Shown piece after piece: positions 7,943 through 15,443 of a stretch of DNA of 64,000 nucleotides (its first letter is position 1; each line of letters opens with the position of its first letter). The translations under genes and the position numbers were made by a program. The notes beneath the pieces were generated by a model, which saw nothing but the letters and a program-made list of their open reading frames with translations, was not told the DNA's origin and searched no databases. Source of the DNA: VRUE01 sp035556755 (lineage in GTDB: Bacteria > Actinomycetota > Thermoleophilia > Solirubrobacterales > 70-9). Where the stretch lies: NCBI GenBank assembly GCA_035556755.1, contig DATMEP010000047.1, positions 1 through 64,000 of the forward strand, read 5' to 3'.

Positions 7943-8569
7943 TCAGGGGTGGTAGTCGACGGTCGGCCCCTTGTAGCCCGCGTCGATCACGGCCTGGGCG
8001 ACGCTCTGGGGACTCTGGAAGCCGTAGCTGACCGAGGCGGTCGGGACCGACTTCTTCAGGTGCTTGGGGGTGACGACGACGAGGGCCGGCACCCGCTCCA
8101 CCCCAACTCCCTCGGTGATCGCCACATAGCGGGAGATCTTGCCGGCGGGAACGACGAAGAGAGCGATGTCGCGCAAGCCGGCGACGCCCGCGGTCGCGAC
8201 GGTGACGAGCTGGTCGTCGATGCCGCCGTTGCGGACGAAGAGCAAGATGACCGTCTTGTCCGCCTCGTAGGCGTTGGAAACAGCCGAGGGCGGGGGCGGC
8301 GCATCGAGCCCGGAGGGAACGGTTGCCGTCGCCGAGCCGGCTTCCGCCGCAGCGGCGTCGATCGCGCCTTCCACCGCTTCGCCGGGCGTGGCGCCCGTCG
8401 CGGTGCCGCTCACGCCGGTGCCGGCAGCGCTCACCGTCGCTTCGGTCGTGCCCGATTCCTCTTCTTCCCCGCCCCCGCCGGAAGACATCAGAAAGACGGC
8501 GACGCCGACCAGCAGCACGGCGACCACGGCGAGCTGGACGAGCGGGTTGCTGTTGAGCTGCTCCCTCAT
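7943..8569 (-). CDS. Membrane-anchored protein at the head of the pilus operon
   Basis: 208 aa. One N-terminal membrane segment (about 11-28, LAVVAVLLVGVAVFLM) is followed by a Gly/Glu/Ala/Thr-rich linker (30-95). The folded C-terminal half (about 100-205) has alternating strands and helices like a thioredoxin fold (VILLFVRNGG, ALVVVTP) but no CXXC. It would sit outside the membrane. Its place 8 nt before pilB suggests a role in pilus assembly, in a position where other systems carry pilMNO-like alignment proteins. No named family was recognised. Confidence 0.6.
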   Translation of the reverse strand: MREQLNSNPLVQLAVVAVLLVGVAVFLMSSGGGGEEEESGTTEATVSAAGTGVSGTATGATPGEAVEGAIDAAAAEAGSATATVPSGLDAPPPPSAVSNAYEADKTVILLFVRNGGIDDQLVTVATAGVAGLRDIALFVVPAGKISRYVAITEGVGVERVPALVVVTPKHLKKSVPTASVSYGFQSPQSVAQAVIDAGYKGPTVDYHP

Positions 8570-8693
8570 ACGTTCGCTTATCTAGCTCGACAGCTCCGTC
8601 TCCGAGCTTGAGCCCCGCAACCGTTCCTCCCCGCCAGGAATTGGTCCACTCGACGGTTGAGGACTCAGCTTATTCCTAAACACCACCGTTTCC

Positions 8694-8711
8694 TGTCATA
8701 ATTCGAATTAC
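8694..8711 (+). promoter_or_regulatory. Extended -10 promoter, leaderless, for tandem-wHTH regulator 1
   Basis: TGT-CATAAT (8694-8702) is followed by exactly 9 nt before the TTG start at 8712, and there is no SD. The same TGN-CATAAT-N9-start layout precedes both paralogues (24847 and 26790). No TTGACA-like -35 box was seen. Confidence 0.65.
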
Positions 8712-9713
8712 TTGACTGCCAGTGGGGTCAACGGGAATGGGAAGGGTCCGCGCTCGGGCACGCGTGCCCTGACTCTGCTGGCCGGGCCGCTGCACGGCAC
8801 GGTCCTGCAGAACCTCGCCGGCGGGCCGAAGCAGCTGGTCGATTTGCGCCGCGAGGTCGGCTCTCCGCCCCAGACCACCCTGCGCGCGCATCTCAAGGAA
8901 CTCGACGAGATCGGGGGGATCGTCAAACGCCGGCGCAACCGCTTCCCCGGCGTCCTCGAGTACGAGCTGGCGCCCGCGGGCAGGGAGCTGCTCTTCGTCG
9001 CCACCGCTCTTGAGCGCTGGCTCCAGCGGGCCCCGGAAGGACCGTTGCCGTTCGGAAGCGGCGGCGCGAAGGCGGCGATCAAGGCTCTCGCCGAGGGATG
9101 GTCGTCGACCATACTTCGCGCCCTCGCCGCCCGCCCACTCTCGCTGACGGAGCTGGACGGCGTCATCGCCGGACTCAGCTACCCGTCTTTGGAGCGGCGT
9201 CTCGCGGCAATGCGCCTCGCCGGTCAGATCGAGCCGTGCCCCAGCAGCGGCAAGGGCACTCCGTACACGGTCACCGAGTGGCTGCGTGAAGGGATGGCTC
9301 CGCTGGCGGCAGCGACCCGCTGGGAGCGACGCCACCTCCCGGAGGACACCGCGCCGACAACCCGCCTCGATACCGAGGCCAGCTTCCTGCTGACGCTGCC
9401 CCTGCTGCGGCTGCCGCGCGAGCTGTCGGGCTCATGCCGGATGGGAGTGGAGATGAAGAACGGCAGGGATCACCGTCTGGTCGGAGCGATGGCCCATGTC
9501 GATCACGGCAGGATCACCTCCTGCTCGGTACGGCTCGAGGGCACCCCCAACGCCTGGGCGACCGGCTCCGCCGGCAGCTGGCTTCGGGCAGTGATCGGCT
9601 CCGACATGGACCAGCTCGAACTGGGCGGGGACCAGCGCCTTGCCCGCGCCCTCCTCGACGGCCTGCACAGCGCCCTGTTCGGCGCTGGATCGCGAGGAAG
9701 AGCATCTCGATGA
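8712..9713 (+). CDS. Tandem winged-helix (HxlR/ArsR-like) regulator, paralogue 1
   Basis: 333 aa. Two winged-helix units follow one another. Unit one (about 15-105) has the recognition segment SPPQTTLRAHLKELDEIG. Unit two (about 120-205) has SYPSLERRLAAMRLAG and the wing TPYTVTEW. The remaining 120 residues (SGSCRMGVEM to LELGGDQRLARALLDGL) form a conserved domain of unknown fold, perhaps a ligand sensor. Paralogues are at 24847-25845 and 25873-26790. TTG was chosen as start because all three genes place the start 9 nt behind CATAAT. It is divergent from the pilus operon (141-bp gap), which may be a target. Confidence 0.75.
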   Translation: MTASGVNGNGKGPRSGTRALTLLAGPLHGTVLQNLAGGPKQLVDLRREVGSPPQTTLRAHLKELDEIGGIVKRRRNRFPGVLEYELAPAGRELLFVATALERWLQRAPEGPLPFGSGGAKAAIKALAEGWSSTILRALAARPLSLTELDGVIAGLSYPSLERRLAAMRLAGQIEPCPSSGKGTPYTVTEWLREGMAPLAAATRWERRHLPEDTAPTTRLDTEASFLLTLPLLRLPRELSGSCRMGVEMKNGRDHRLVGAMAHVDHGRITSCSVRLEGTPNAWATGSAGSWLRAVIGSDMDQLELGGDQRLARALLDGLHSALFGAGSRGRASR

Positions 9714-9756
9714 TTGCACTTGACTGTGACAAAGTGATCAGAGATGATGGATTGAA

Positions 9757-9777
9757 TTGATCTTTTATTAAGATCAA
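9757..9777. repeat. AT-rich hairpin between regulator and secreted protein
   Basis: The perfect arms TTGATCTT (9757-9764) and AAGATCAA (9770-9777) enclose TTATT. There is no T-tract, but it lies 43 nt after the stop at 9713 and just before the SD of the next gene. It may be a weak terminator or part of that gene's leader. Confidence 0.4.
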
Positions 9778-9812
9778 AAGACCATATTGTTTACGGGAGG
9801 AAAGGGATACCT

Positions 9813-10640
9813 ATGAAGGTCCAGTTGAAGACGCCTGCGAGGCTGCTCACGGCCTTGGGGGCAGCGCTCATGGCGCTTGTGCTGATGGCGCCGATGGCGC
9901 AGGGCGCGACGCCGGCACCCGGCTACACGCAATTTGCAGGCTGCCCCGACCAGGAAGAAAACTCGGCCACCACCGTCTGTCTCAGGTCTGAAATCAATGG
10001 CGGCCACTTCCAGATGGGCAGCAAAACCGTGCCGATCACCGATCCGATAGTTCTCAGCGGTGGTGCTGACGAAAACCTCGATGGCTTCGATGCGAGCCCG
10101 GCAGGAGGTCTGGCGCCCAATAAACAGCAGGTCCCGGGCGGGGTTATTGGCATCACGGGTTTGGATTGGCTCGTGAACTTCCTCGGCATCGAGCAGTTGA
10201 AGCTCTACGCAGAAACCCAGTTGGTCGGGACTCCGGACATCGACTTCACGGAAGTGAAACTGCCAATCCGGGTCCGCCTGATCAATCCCGTTCTGGGCAA
10301 CAGCTGCTATGTCGGCTCGCCCTCCGAACCGATCATGCTCAACCTGACCACCGGCACGACCGAACCGCCGCCGCCGAACGAACCGATCAGCGGCACGTTC
10401 CCGTCGTTCGAATTCGACGAAGGGACGGGCATCCTCAAACTCAACGACGGCGTCTACGTCGATAACGAGTTTGCGGCGCCCGGTGCGAACGGCTGCAAAC
10501 TGACGCTGCTCGGGCTCCTCCCGATCAACCTCAACCCGCTGGTCAACTTGCAGGCCGGGCTGCCATCGCCTGCCGGCACCAACGAGACGGTGCAGAATTT
10601 CGACGCCGAATTCGCCCCACAGGAACTGGTGTACCCGTAG
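9813..10640 (+). CDS. Secreted protein of unknown function
   Basis: 275 aa. A clear Sec signal peptide covers about 1-32 (LLTALGAALMALVLMAPMAQGA). The mature part is rich in Gly, Pro, Asn and Thr and has about five Cys. It contains a membrane-like or buried stretch (VIGITGLDWLVNFLGIEQLKLYAETQLVG) and a Pro-rich spacer TTEPPPPNEP. The SD GGAGGAAAGG sits 7-10 nt before the ATG, unlike its leaderless neighbour. A strong terminator follows. I recognise no domain; proteins of this look occur in Solirubrobacterales secretomes. Confidence 0.6.
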   Translation: MKVQLKTPARLLTALGAALMALVLMAPMAQGATPAPGYTQFAGCPDQEENSATTVCLRSEINGGHFQMGSKTVPITDPIVLSGGADENLDGFDASPAGGLAPNKQQVPGGVIGITGLDWLVNFLGIEQLKLYAETQLVGTPDIDFTEVKLPIRVRLINPVLGNSCYVGSPSEPIMLNLTTGTTEPPPPNEPISGTFPSFEFDEGTGILKLNDGVYVDNEFAAPGANGCKLTLLGLLPINLNPLVNLQAGLPSPAGTNETVQNFDAEFAPQELVYP

Positions 10641-10680
10641 CGACGCGGTTCCTGTTCCAGTTCCGAATCGATGAAAAGCG

Positions 10681-10716
10681 ACCGCGCCCCGGCACCGTCC
10701 GGGGCGCGGTTCGTTT
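10681..10716. terminator. Bidirectional intrinsic terminator
   Basis: A perfect 12-bp stem ACCGCGCCCCGG/ACCGCGCCCCGG-complement (10681-10692 with 10699-10710) has loop CACCGT and is followed by TCGTTT. It ends the + strand secreted-protein gene and, on the other strand, the M28-like gene at 10715-11593. Confidence 0.85.
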
Positions 10717-11593
10717 ATCGCTCCTCGCGAAGTTCGGACACCAGCTGCACCACCGCCTCGCCCACTCCGTCGAGGCTTTCCCGCGAGAGCTTGTCCACCC
10801 CGTCGGCGAGGCTGTGGCCGGGATAGCGCCAGTCGATCAGGTCGATCGCAGAGACGCCTGCCCGCAGGAAAGGGGTGTGGTCGTCGGTTATCGCCGGCCC
10901 CTCTTCGCCCGAGAAGAATCGCTCCGCGCCCGCCGTTTCGGCCGCGATGAGCAGGCGGGTCCAGAGGTCCTCTGACGAGGTGGCCTCGCGCGGCAGATAG
11001 AGGCCCCGGTTGCCGACGTAGTCGAGCAGGATCATCTCGCCGGTTTGCCCTGGATGGGCGGCGACGTAGGCTCGCGAGCCGCGCAGCCCTTCCGAGTAGA
11101 AATCAGTGCTTTCCTCGGGCAGTCCCGCCGGAGGCTCCTCCCCGTCGAAGAGCACGAAGCGGACCTCGCGAGCATCGGGGCCGGCCGCCATGCGGCTCAG
11201 CGCACGAGCGACCTCGATCACGACGGCGCTGCCAGCTGCGCCATTGTTTGCCCCGACGAATCCCGGCGGCGTGGCGAGGGTGTCGTAGTGCGCCCCGACG
11301 ACGATCCCCGGCCTGGCACCCCCCAGCGTGCCCACCACGTTGCGGAGCTTCGGTTCGCCGGAGATCGGTTCGAACCGGCCCGCGGGCAGGAGCGGCCGCA
11401 GCTCCTCCGCCAGCGCCCGCAGCTGCGGAGACCCGGCCGGTCGCTGCCCGGCCGCAACCTGCCGTTCGATCAAGCGCCACGCCCGCTCTGCGTCGAACCG
11501 GTCCGCTGCATCGTCGCCGCCGGCAGATGAGCCGCCGCATCCCGCCAGCAGCACCAGGAACAGGACGACAATCCTCCGGGCGGTTCGGAGCAC
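10715..11593 (-). CDS. M28 / glutaminyl-cyclase-like zinc hydrolase lipoprotein
   Basis: 292 aa lipoprotein: signal peptide with lipobox LLAGC (about 18). The M28 fold follows: VVGAHYDT (first Zn His), GANNGAAGSA where the bridging Asp is expected, FDGEE (catalytic Glu pair), and DDHTPF with a later YPGH. The DDHxPF pattern resembles secreted glutaminyl cyclases rather than classic aminopeptidases. The usual Asp in GA-x-D is Asn, so metal binding may differ. It acts outside the cell and is anchored to the membrane. Peptidase versus pyroglutamate-forming activity cannot be settled by eye. It lies 4 nt after the yihY stop on the same strand. Confidence 0.75.
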   Translation of the reverse strand: MLRTARRIVVLFLVLLAGCGGSSAGGDDAADRFDAERAWRLIERQVAAGQRPAGSPQLRALAEELRPLLPAGRFEPISGEPKLRNVVGTLGGARPGIVVGAHYDTLATPPGFVGANNGAAGSAVVIEVARALSRMAAGPDAREVRFVLFDGEEPPAGLPEESTDFYSEGLRGSRAYVAAHPGQTGEMILLDYVGNRGLYLPREATSSEDLWTRLLIAAETAGAERFFSGEEGPAITDDHTPFLRAGVSAIDLIDWRYPGHSLADGVDKLSRESLDGVGEAVVQLVSELREER

Positions 11594-11597
11594 CCCC

Positions 11598-12500
11598 TTA
11601 ATCTAATTCATCTGAGTGAACTGCACCCTCGGCACATCCCGGCTCAGGGGCCGCGTAAGGCAGTTCCCCGGTGTCATGAAGCTCATGGCGCAGCGAGTTG
11701 ATCACCGCTCCCGCCAGCAGCGCCAGGCTGAGCAGGTAAAACCAGAGCAGGGCGATCAGGACGAAGCCCACCGTGGAGCCAAATTGCGAGAGGCTCGAGA
11801 TGTTGGAGAGGTAAAAGGGGAATGCCCAGTTCGCGATGCCCGCAGCGACCGTGACGAAAGCGGCGCCGGGCCAGACGTCCCGCCACGGCATGTGTCCTTT
11901 CGGCACCGCCCAGAAGATCACGCAGCAGATGACAAACGTGAAGAGCACCGCGGCCCCGAGCAGAAGCACGGTGTCGATCGCCTTGATGTCGGAGAGTCCG
12001 AACGGGAGCCGGTCGGTGCTGGAAACGAGGGTCGCCTCCATCGCCGGCACAAATATGGAGGCGGCGATGAAGAGCAGGACCACGATCAGCATCGTGAAGG
12101 AGAAGCGCTTCTGCTCGACCCAGCCGCGGCACTCGACGTGGTAGATCCGGCAGAAGGCGGTGTCCATCGCGCCCCAGAACGACGCCCCGATCCAGAGCGA
12201 GCCCAGGAAGGCGGCGATGCCGATCGGCGTCGAGTTGCCCTCGATCCGCGCCAGCACGTCGGTCAGCGTTCCCTCCTCGACGTTGGGGAAGAGGCGCTGG
12301 AGGTCGTCGAGCACCCCCGTCTCCACCCCCTGGATCTTCAGCACCTGCCCGAAAACGAAGAGGACGAGCAACGCGAAGGGGAAAACCGCGAGCATCAGGT
12401 TGTAGGCGACCATCGCCGAGAGCCCGGTGACGTTTTCGCTGTATGCGCGCTGCCAGAAGGCGCGCAGCCAGGGCTTGGGATTTCCGATCGGACTGGGCAA
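11598..12500 (-). CDS. yihY: YihY/UPF0761 family inner-membrane protein
   Basis: About 300 aa with five or six membrane segments (for example AYNLMLAVFPFALLVLFVFG, FTMLIVVLLFIAASIFV and VLIALLWFYLLSLALLAGAVI). The YihY/'ribonuclease BN-like' signature A(Y/W)xLxLxxFP and GSLWIGASFWGAMDTAFCRIY is present. Despite the old name these are membrane proteins of unclear transport function. An open frame continues far upstream antisense to sigA; the TTG at 12500 is the best start near the conserved N-terminus (PWLRAFWQRAY). It is divergent from sigA and shares its promoter region. Confidence 0.82.
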   Translation of the reverse strand: MPSPIGNPKPWLRAFWQRAYSENVTGLSAMVAYNLMLAVFPFALLVLFVFGQVLKIQGVETGVLDDLQRLFPNVEEGTLTDVLARIEGNSTPIGIAAFLGSLWIGASFWGAMDTAFCRIYHVECRGWVEQKRFSFTMLIVVLLFIAASIFVPAMEATLVSSTDRLPFGLSDIKAIDTVLLLGAAVLFTFVICCVIFWAVPKGHMPWRDVWPGAAFVTVAAGIANWAFPFYLSNISSLSQFGSTVGFVLIALLWFYLLSLALLAGAVINSLRHELHDTGELPYAAPEPGCAEGAVHSDELD

Positions 12501-12507
12501 GGTTGCC

Positions 12508-12536
12508 TTGACTTCAGAAACTGAAGTACCTAGAAT
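12508..12536 (+). promoter_or_regulatory. Sigma-70-type promoter of sigA with palindromic operator
   Basis: TTGACT (12508-12513), a 17-bp spacer and TAGAAT (12531-12536) make a near-consensus housekeeping promoter. A perfect inverted repeat ACTTCAG-AAA-CTGAAGT (12511-12527) fills the spacer and overlaps the -35, an ideal place for a repressor. The predicted start of transcription is about 12543, some 80 nt before the sigA ATG. Confidence 0.75.
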
Positions 12537-12566
12537 GCGAACAGACGTTTGAAGAAGCTTCTCAAC

Positions 12567-12590
12567 GGACCGCGACGCCGGTCCTTTTTT
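12567..12590 (+). terminator. Intrinsic terminator inside the sigA leader (attenuator candidate)
   Basis: GGACCG (12567-12572) pairs with CGGTCC (12579-12584) around CGACGC and is followed at once by TTTTTT. It stands about 25 nt after the predicted +1 and 33 nt before the sigA ATG, so some transcripts should stop before the gene. It could be an attenuator or the end of a short leader RNA. Confidence 0.65.
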
Positions 12591-12623
12591 ACGCTGGAAT
12601 GCAGAAAGACGGGTGCAGAATAG

Positions 12624-13730
12624 ATGCTGGTAGCTGAGCTTCAGGAGCTCGAGGAGGTCAAAGGGCTGATCCATCGCGGTCAGCAGCTCGGCGTGCTCAC
12701 CTTTGGAGACATCGCCACGGCGGTCTCGGAGGTCGATCTGGACGAGTCCGACGTCGAGGATCTCTACGGGCACATCGAGAAGCAGGGGATCGAGCTGGTC
12801 GAGGACATGGACCCGGCCCAGAAAGCGGCCGCGGACGCGATGCCCGTCGACACCGGCAAAAAAGGCCGGCGCCGCTCCAAACAAGCGCTCGATCTGAAAC
12901 CGGACATGACGACGGACAGCCTGCAGCTGTTCCTCAAGGACATCGGCAAAGTGCGGCTGCTGACCGCTCAGGAGGAGGTCGAACTCGCCAAACGGATCGA
13001 GCGCGGCGACCTCGACGCGAAGCAGAAAATGGTCGAGTCCAACCTGCGCCTGGTCGTCTCGATCGCCAAGAACTACCGCAACCAGGGGCTTCCCTTCCTC
13101 GACCTGATCCAGGAGGGGACGCTGGGCCTCGTGCGCGCGGCCGAGAAGTTCGACTACCGCAAGGGGTTCAAGTTCTCGACCTACGCGACCTGGTGGATCC
13201 GCCAGGCGATCGCCCGCGCCCTGGCCGACAAGGCGCGGACGATCCGCATCCCGGTCCACGTGGTCGAGAAGCTGAACAAGATCGGCCGCGCCGAGCGCAA
13301 GCTGGTCACCGAGCTGGGCCGCGAGCCGACGCCGGAGGAGATTGCCGAGGTGACCGGGATCGACCCCGAGGAGGTCGACTCGATCAAGCGCTCTGCCCAG
13401 GCCCCGGTCTCGCTGGAGAAGCCGGTGGGTGACGAGGAGGAGTCGGAGTTCGGCCAGTTCATCGCCGACGAGAAGGCCGAGTCCCCCTTCGACCGCGCCG
13501 CGGACCTGCTCACCAAAGAGGCGCTGAAGGAGGCGCTGGAGAACCTCTCCTACCGGGAGCGGCGGGTGCTCGAACTTCGCTACGGGCTCGGCGGGGAGCA
13601 TCCGCGCACCCTCGACGAGGTCGGGCGCACCTTCAACGTCACCCGTGAGCGGATCCGGCAGATCGAGAACCAGAGCCTGAAAAAGCTCCAGCAGCTGGGC
13701 GAAGCGCAGAAACTGCGCGAAGTCACCTGA
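12624..13730 (+). CDS. sigA: Principal RNA polymerase sigma factor (RpoD/SigA)
   Basis: 368 aa group 1 sigma-70. Region 1.1-like N-terminus (1-60); region 1.2 (DSLQLFLKDIGKVRLLTAQEEVELA); region 2 with NLRLVVSIAKNYRNQGLPFLDLIQEGTLGL and the -10-binding segment KGFKFSTYATWWIRQAI; region 3 (VEKLNKIGRAERKL); region 4.2 helix-turn-helix EVGRTFNVTRERIRQIE. It directs housekeeping transcription. A consensus-like promoter and a leader terminator lie upstream. Length and domain set match actinobacterial SigA/HrdB with a short N-terminus. Confidence 0.95.
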   Translation: MLVAELQELEEVKGLIHRGQQLGVLTFGDIATAVSEVDLDESDVEDLYGHIEKQGIELVEDMDPAQKAAADAMPVDTGKKGRRRSKQALDLKPDMTTDSLQLFLKDIGKVRLLTAQEEVELAKRIERGDLDAKQKMVESNLRLVVSIAKNYRNQGLPFLDLIQEGTLGLVRAAEKFDYRKGFKFSTYATWWIRQAIARALADKARTIRIPVHVVEKLNKIGRAERKLVTELGREPTPEEIAEVTGIDPEEVDSIKRSAQAPVSLEKPVGDEEESEFGQFIADEKAESPFDRAADLLTKEALKEALENLSYRERRVLELRYGLGGEHPRTLDEVGRTFNVTRERIRQIENQSLKKLQQLGEAQKLREVT

Positions 13731-13799
13731 GGCTTAGCGGCGCGTCCCTGACGTAACGCTATTATTCCCCCGATTAGGGGAGAAGTCTTAACTAAATGC

Positions 13800-14309
13800 A
13801 TGGCGGTGCTGCTGGGGGCAATGATCGTTGCCGTACTTGTCATCGGGTGTGGCAACGACGCCGATGGCGACCCGGAACGCACCACGATGGCGAGCACCAC
13901 GGTGACCACTGGATCCCTCGCCACGGCGCAGTACCTGGCGAAAATCAATGATTACTGCCAGCGCGACTGGGCCCGGATGCTGGAGAAATTCGCGGACTAC
14001 CAGGACGCGAAAGGCCCGAACGTGAGCAAAAAGAGGCTGTTCATCGGCGCAAGCTGGCGCTTTCTGCTGCCCGGGATCCAGTTCCAGTTCGACGTAATGC
14101 GGAATAGCGGGGCACCGGAAGGCGGCGAGGTCGAGGTCGAAGAGATGATCGGCACGATGCAGCTTGCGATCGAGAGTGGACAACGGCAGCGCATTTCCTC
14201 CGCCGAGCAACTATCGACGTTGTTTGAGGACTACAACCGGCTGGCGCAGCAGTACGGCATCGACGAGTGCGTCGTCGACGAAGCGTATTTCGACAGATTC
14301 GAGCTCTAA
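13800..14309 (+). CDS. Lipoprotein, member of a three-copy family in this window
   Basis: 169 aa. Lipoprotein signal (VAVLVIGCGND, Cys about 17) and a helical mature domain ending QQYGIDECVVDE. It matches proteins at 39477 and 40023 in layout: Gly-Cys-Gly-Asp lipobox, Thr/Ser-rich linker, (K)A-x-Y-L-x-x-x-N-x-x-C, GAP-x-(G/D), and a final YGID/LD-x-C. Two conserved Cys may form a disulfide. The upstream DNA aligns with the paralogues' SD-plus-TTG, but here that codon is TTA (13788), so initiation has moved to the ATG at 13800. Function unknown; it acts at the outer face of the membrane. Confidence 0.65.
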   Translation: MAVLLGAMIVAVLVIGCGNDADGDPERTTMASTTVTTGSLATAQYLAKINDYCQRDWARMLEKFADYQDAKGPNVSKKRLFIGASWRFLLPGIQFQFDVMRNSGAPEGGEVEVEEMIGTMQLAIESGQRQRISSAEQLSTLFEDYNRLAQQYGIDECVVDEAYFDRFEL

Positions 14310-14342
14310 GGATTTGGGCTTCCCGCGCCGATACAGGCCGGG

Positions 14343-15443
14343 ATGTTCGAGATCGACTCAGCGCTGCGCACGCTCATCGAGCGCGAGGGCTCCGACCTGC
14401 ACATCAAGGTCAACGCACCGCCGATCGTGCGTTTGCACGGCGAACTGGCGCACCTCGAGGGCCACGGCACACTGAGCGCCGAAGACACCGAGAAGGCGTT
14501 CCACGACATCGCCGAGGTGCGCTCACAGACTGAATTCGAGGCAGAGGGCGAGGCCGACTTCTCCTACTCGATCTCCGGCCTGGCCCGCTTTCGCGTCAAC
14601 GCCTTCAAACAGCGCGGCACGATCTCGATCGTCTGCCGCGCGATTCCCTTCGGGATCCGCTCGGTCGAGGAGCTGGGCCTGCCGCCGGTCGTCACCAACC
14701 TAGCCGAGGAGCAGCGGGGGATCGTCCTGGTCACCGGCACGACCGGTTCGGGCAAGTCGACGACCCTTGCGGCGATGATCGACCACATCAACAGAACTCG
14801 GCCGCGTCACATCGTCACCCTCGAGGACCCGATCGAGTTTCTGCACGAGGACAAACAGGCGATCGTCAACCAGCGCGAAGTCGGCTCCGACACGGTCAGC
14901 TTCGCCCGGGCCATGCGGCGTGTCCTGCGTCAGGACCCGGACGTGATCCTGATCGGCGAGATGCGCGACGAGGAGACCGTCCGGACCGCCCTCTCAGCGG
15001 CCGAGACCGGCCACCTCGTCCTCTCCACCGTCCACACCCTGGACGCCACGGAGACGATCAACCGGCTGGTCGACTTCTTTCCCCCCCACCTCCAACACCA
15101 GGCCCGGGTAATGCTCGCCGCGACCCTGAGAGGGGCGATCGCCCAGCGCCTCGTCCCCGACGTGACCGGAGATGGCCGCGTCCCCGCGTCCGAGGTTCTC
15201 GTCGTCACCGGTCGCGTCCAGGACCTGATCCTCAACCCCGACGAAACCGGCAAGATCACCGAAGTGATCGCCGAGGGCGAGTACTACGGCATGCGCACCT
15301 TCGACCAGTCCCTGCTCGGCTATGTGATGGAAGGCAAGGTGACCGAGGAGGTCGCGCTCGACTACGCCTCCAGCCCGCACGACTTCAAGCTGATGCTGGC
15401 CGCCGGCGGCCAGCGTGCCAGCGGCATCGAGCAGCTGGCCTAG
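14343..15443 (+). CDS. Second PilT-like retraction ATPase
   Basis: 366 aa. Walker A is GTTGSGKSTTL (about 137), Walker B LIGEMRDEET, and the His box TGHLVLSTVHT is present. The canonical PilT signature AIRNLIREGK is replaced by VQDLILNPDETGKITEVIAEGEY, so it is a divergent PilT. It stands apart from the pil operon, 33 nt after a lipoprotein gene, and its stop shares CTAG with the opposing gene. It may be an accessory retraction motor, as PilU is elsewhere, or serve another filament. Confidence 0.85.
   Translation: MFEIDSALRTLIEREGSDLHIKVNAPPIVRLHGELAHLEGHGTLSAEDTEKAFHDIAEVRSQTEFEAEGEADFSYSISGLARFRVNAFKQRGTISIVCRAIPFGIRSVEELGLPPVVTNLAEEQRGIVLVTGTTGSGKSTTLAAMIDHINRTRPRHIVTLEDPIEFLHEDKQAIVNQREVGSDTVSFARAMRRVLRQDPDVILIGEMRDEETVRTALSAAETGHLVLSTVHTLDATETINRLVDFFPPHLQHQARVMLAATLRGAIAQRLVPDVTGDGRVPASEVLVVTGRVQDLILNPDETGKITEVIAEGEYYGMRTFDQSLLGYVMEGKVTEEVALDYASSPHDFKLMLAAGGQRASGIEQLA

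Noticed and set aside
11366..11377. GGTTCGAACC-type tRNA T-loop
   Set aside because: A simple palindrome inside the M28-like coding sequence; no acceptor or anticodon arms around it.
12501..13601. A long open frame continuing upstream of yihY, antisense to sigA
   Set aside because: It mirrors the sigA codons, is rich in Arg/Leu/Asp typical of antisense GC-rich frames, and has no similarity to YihY.
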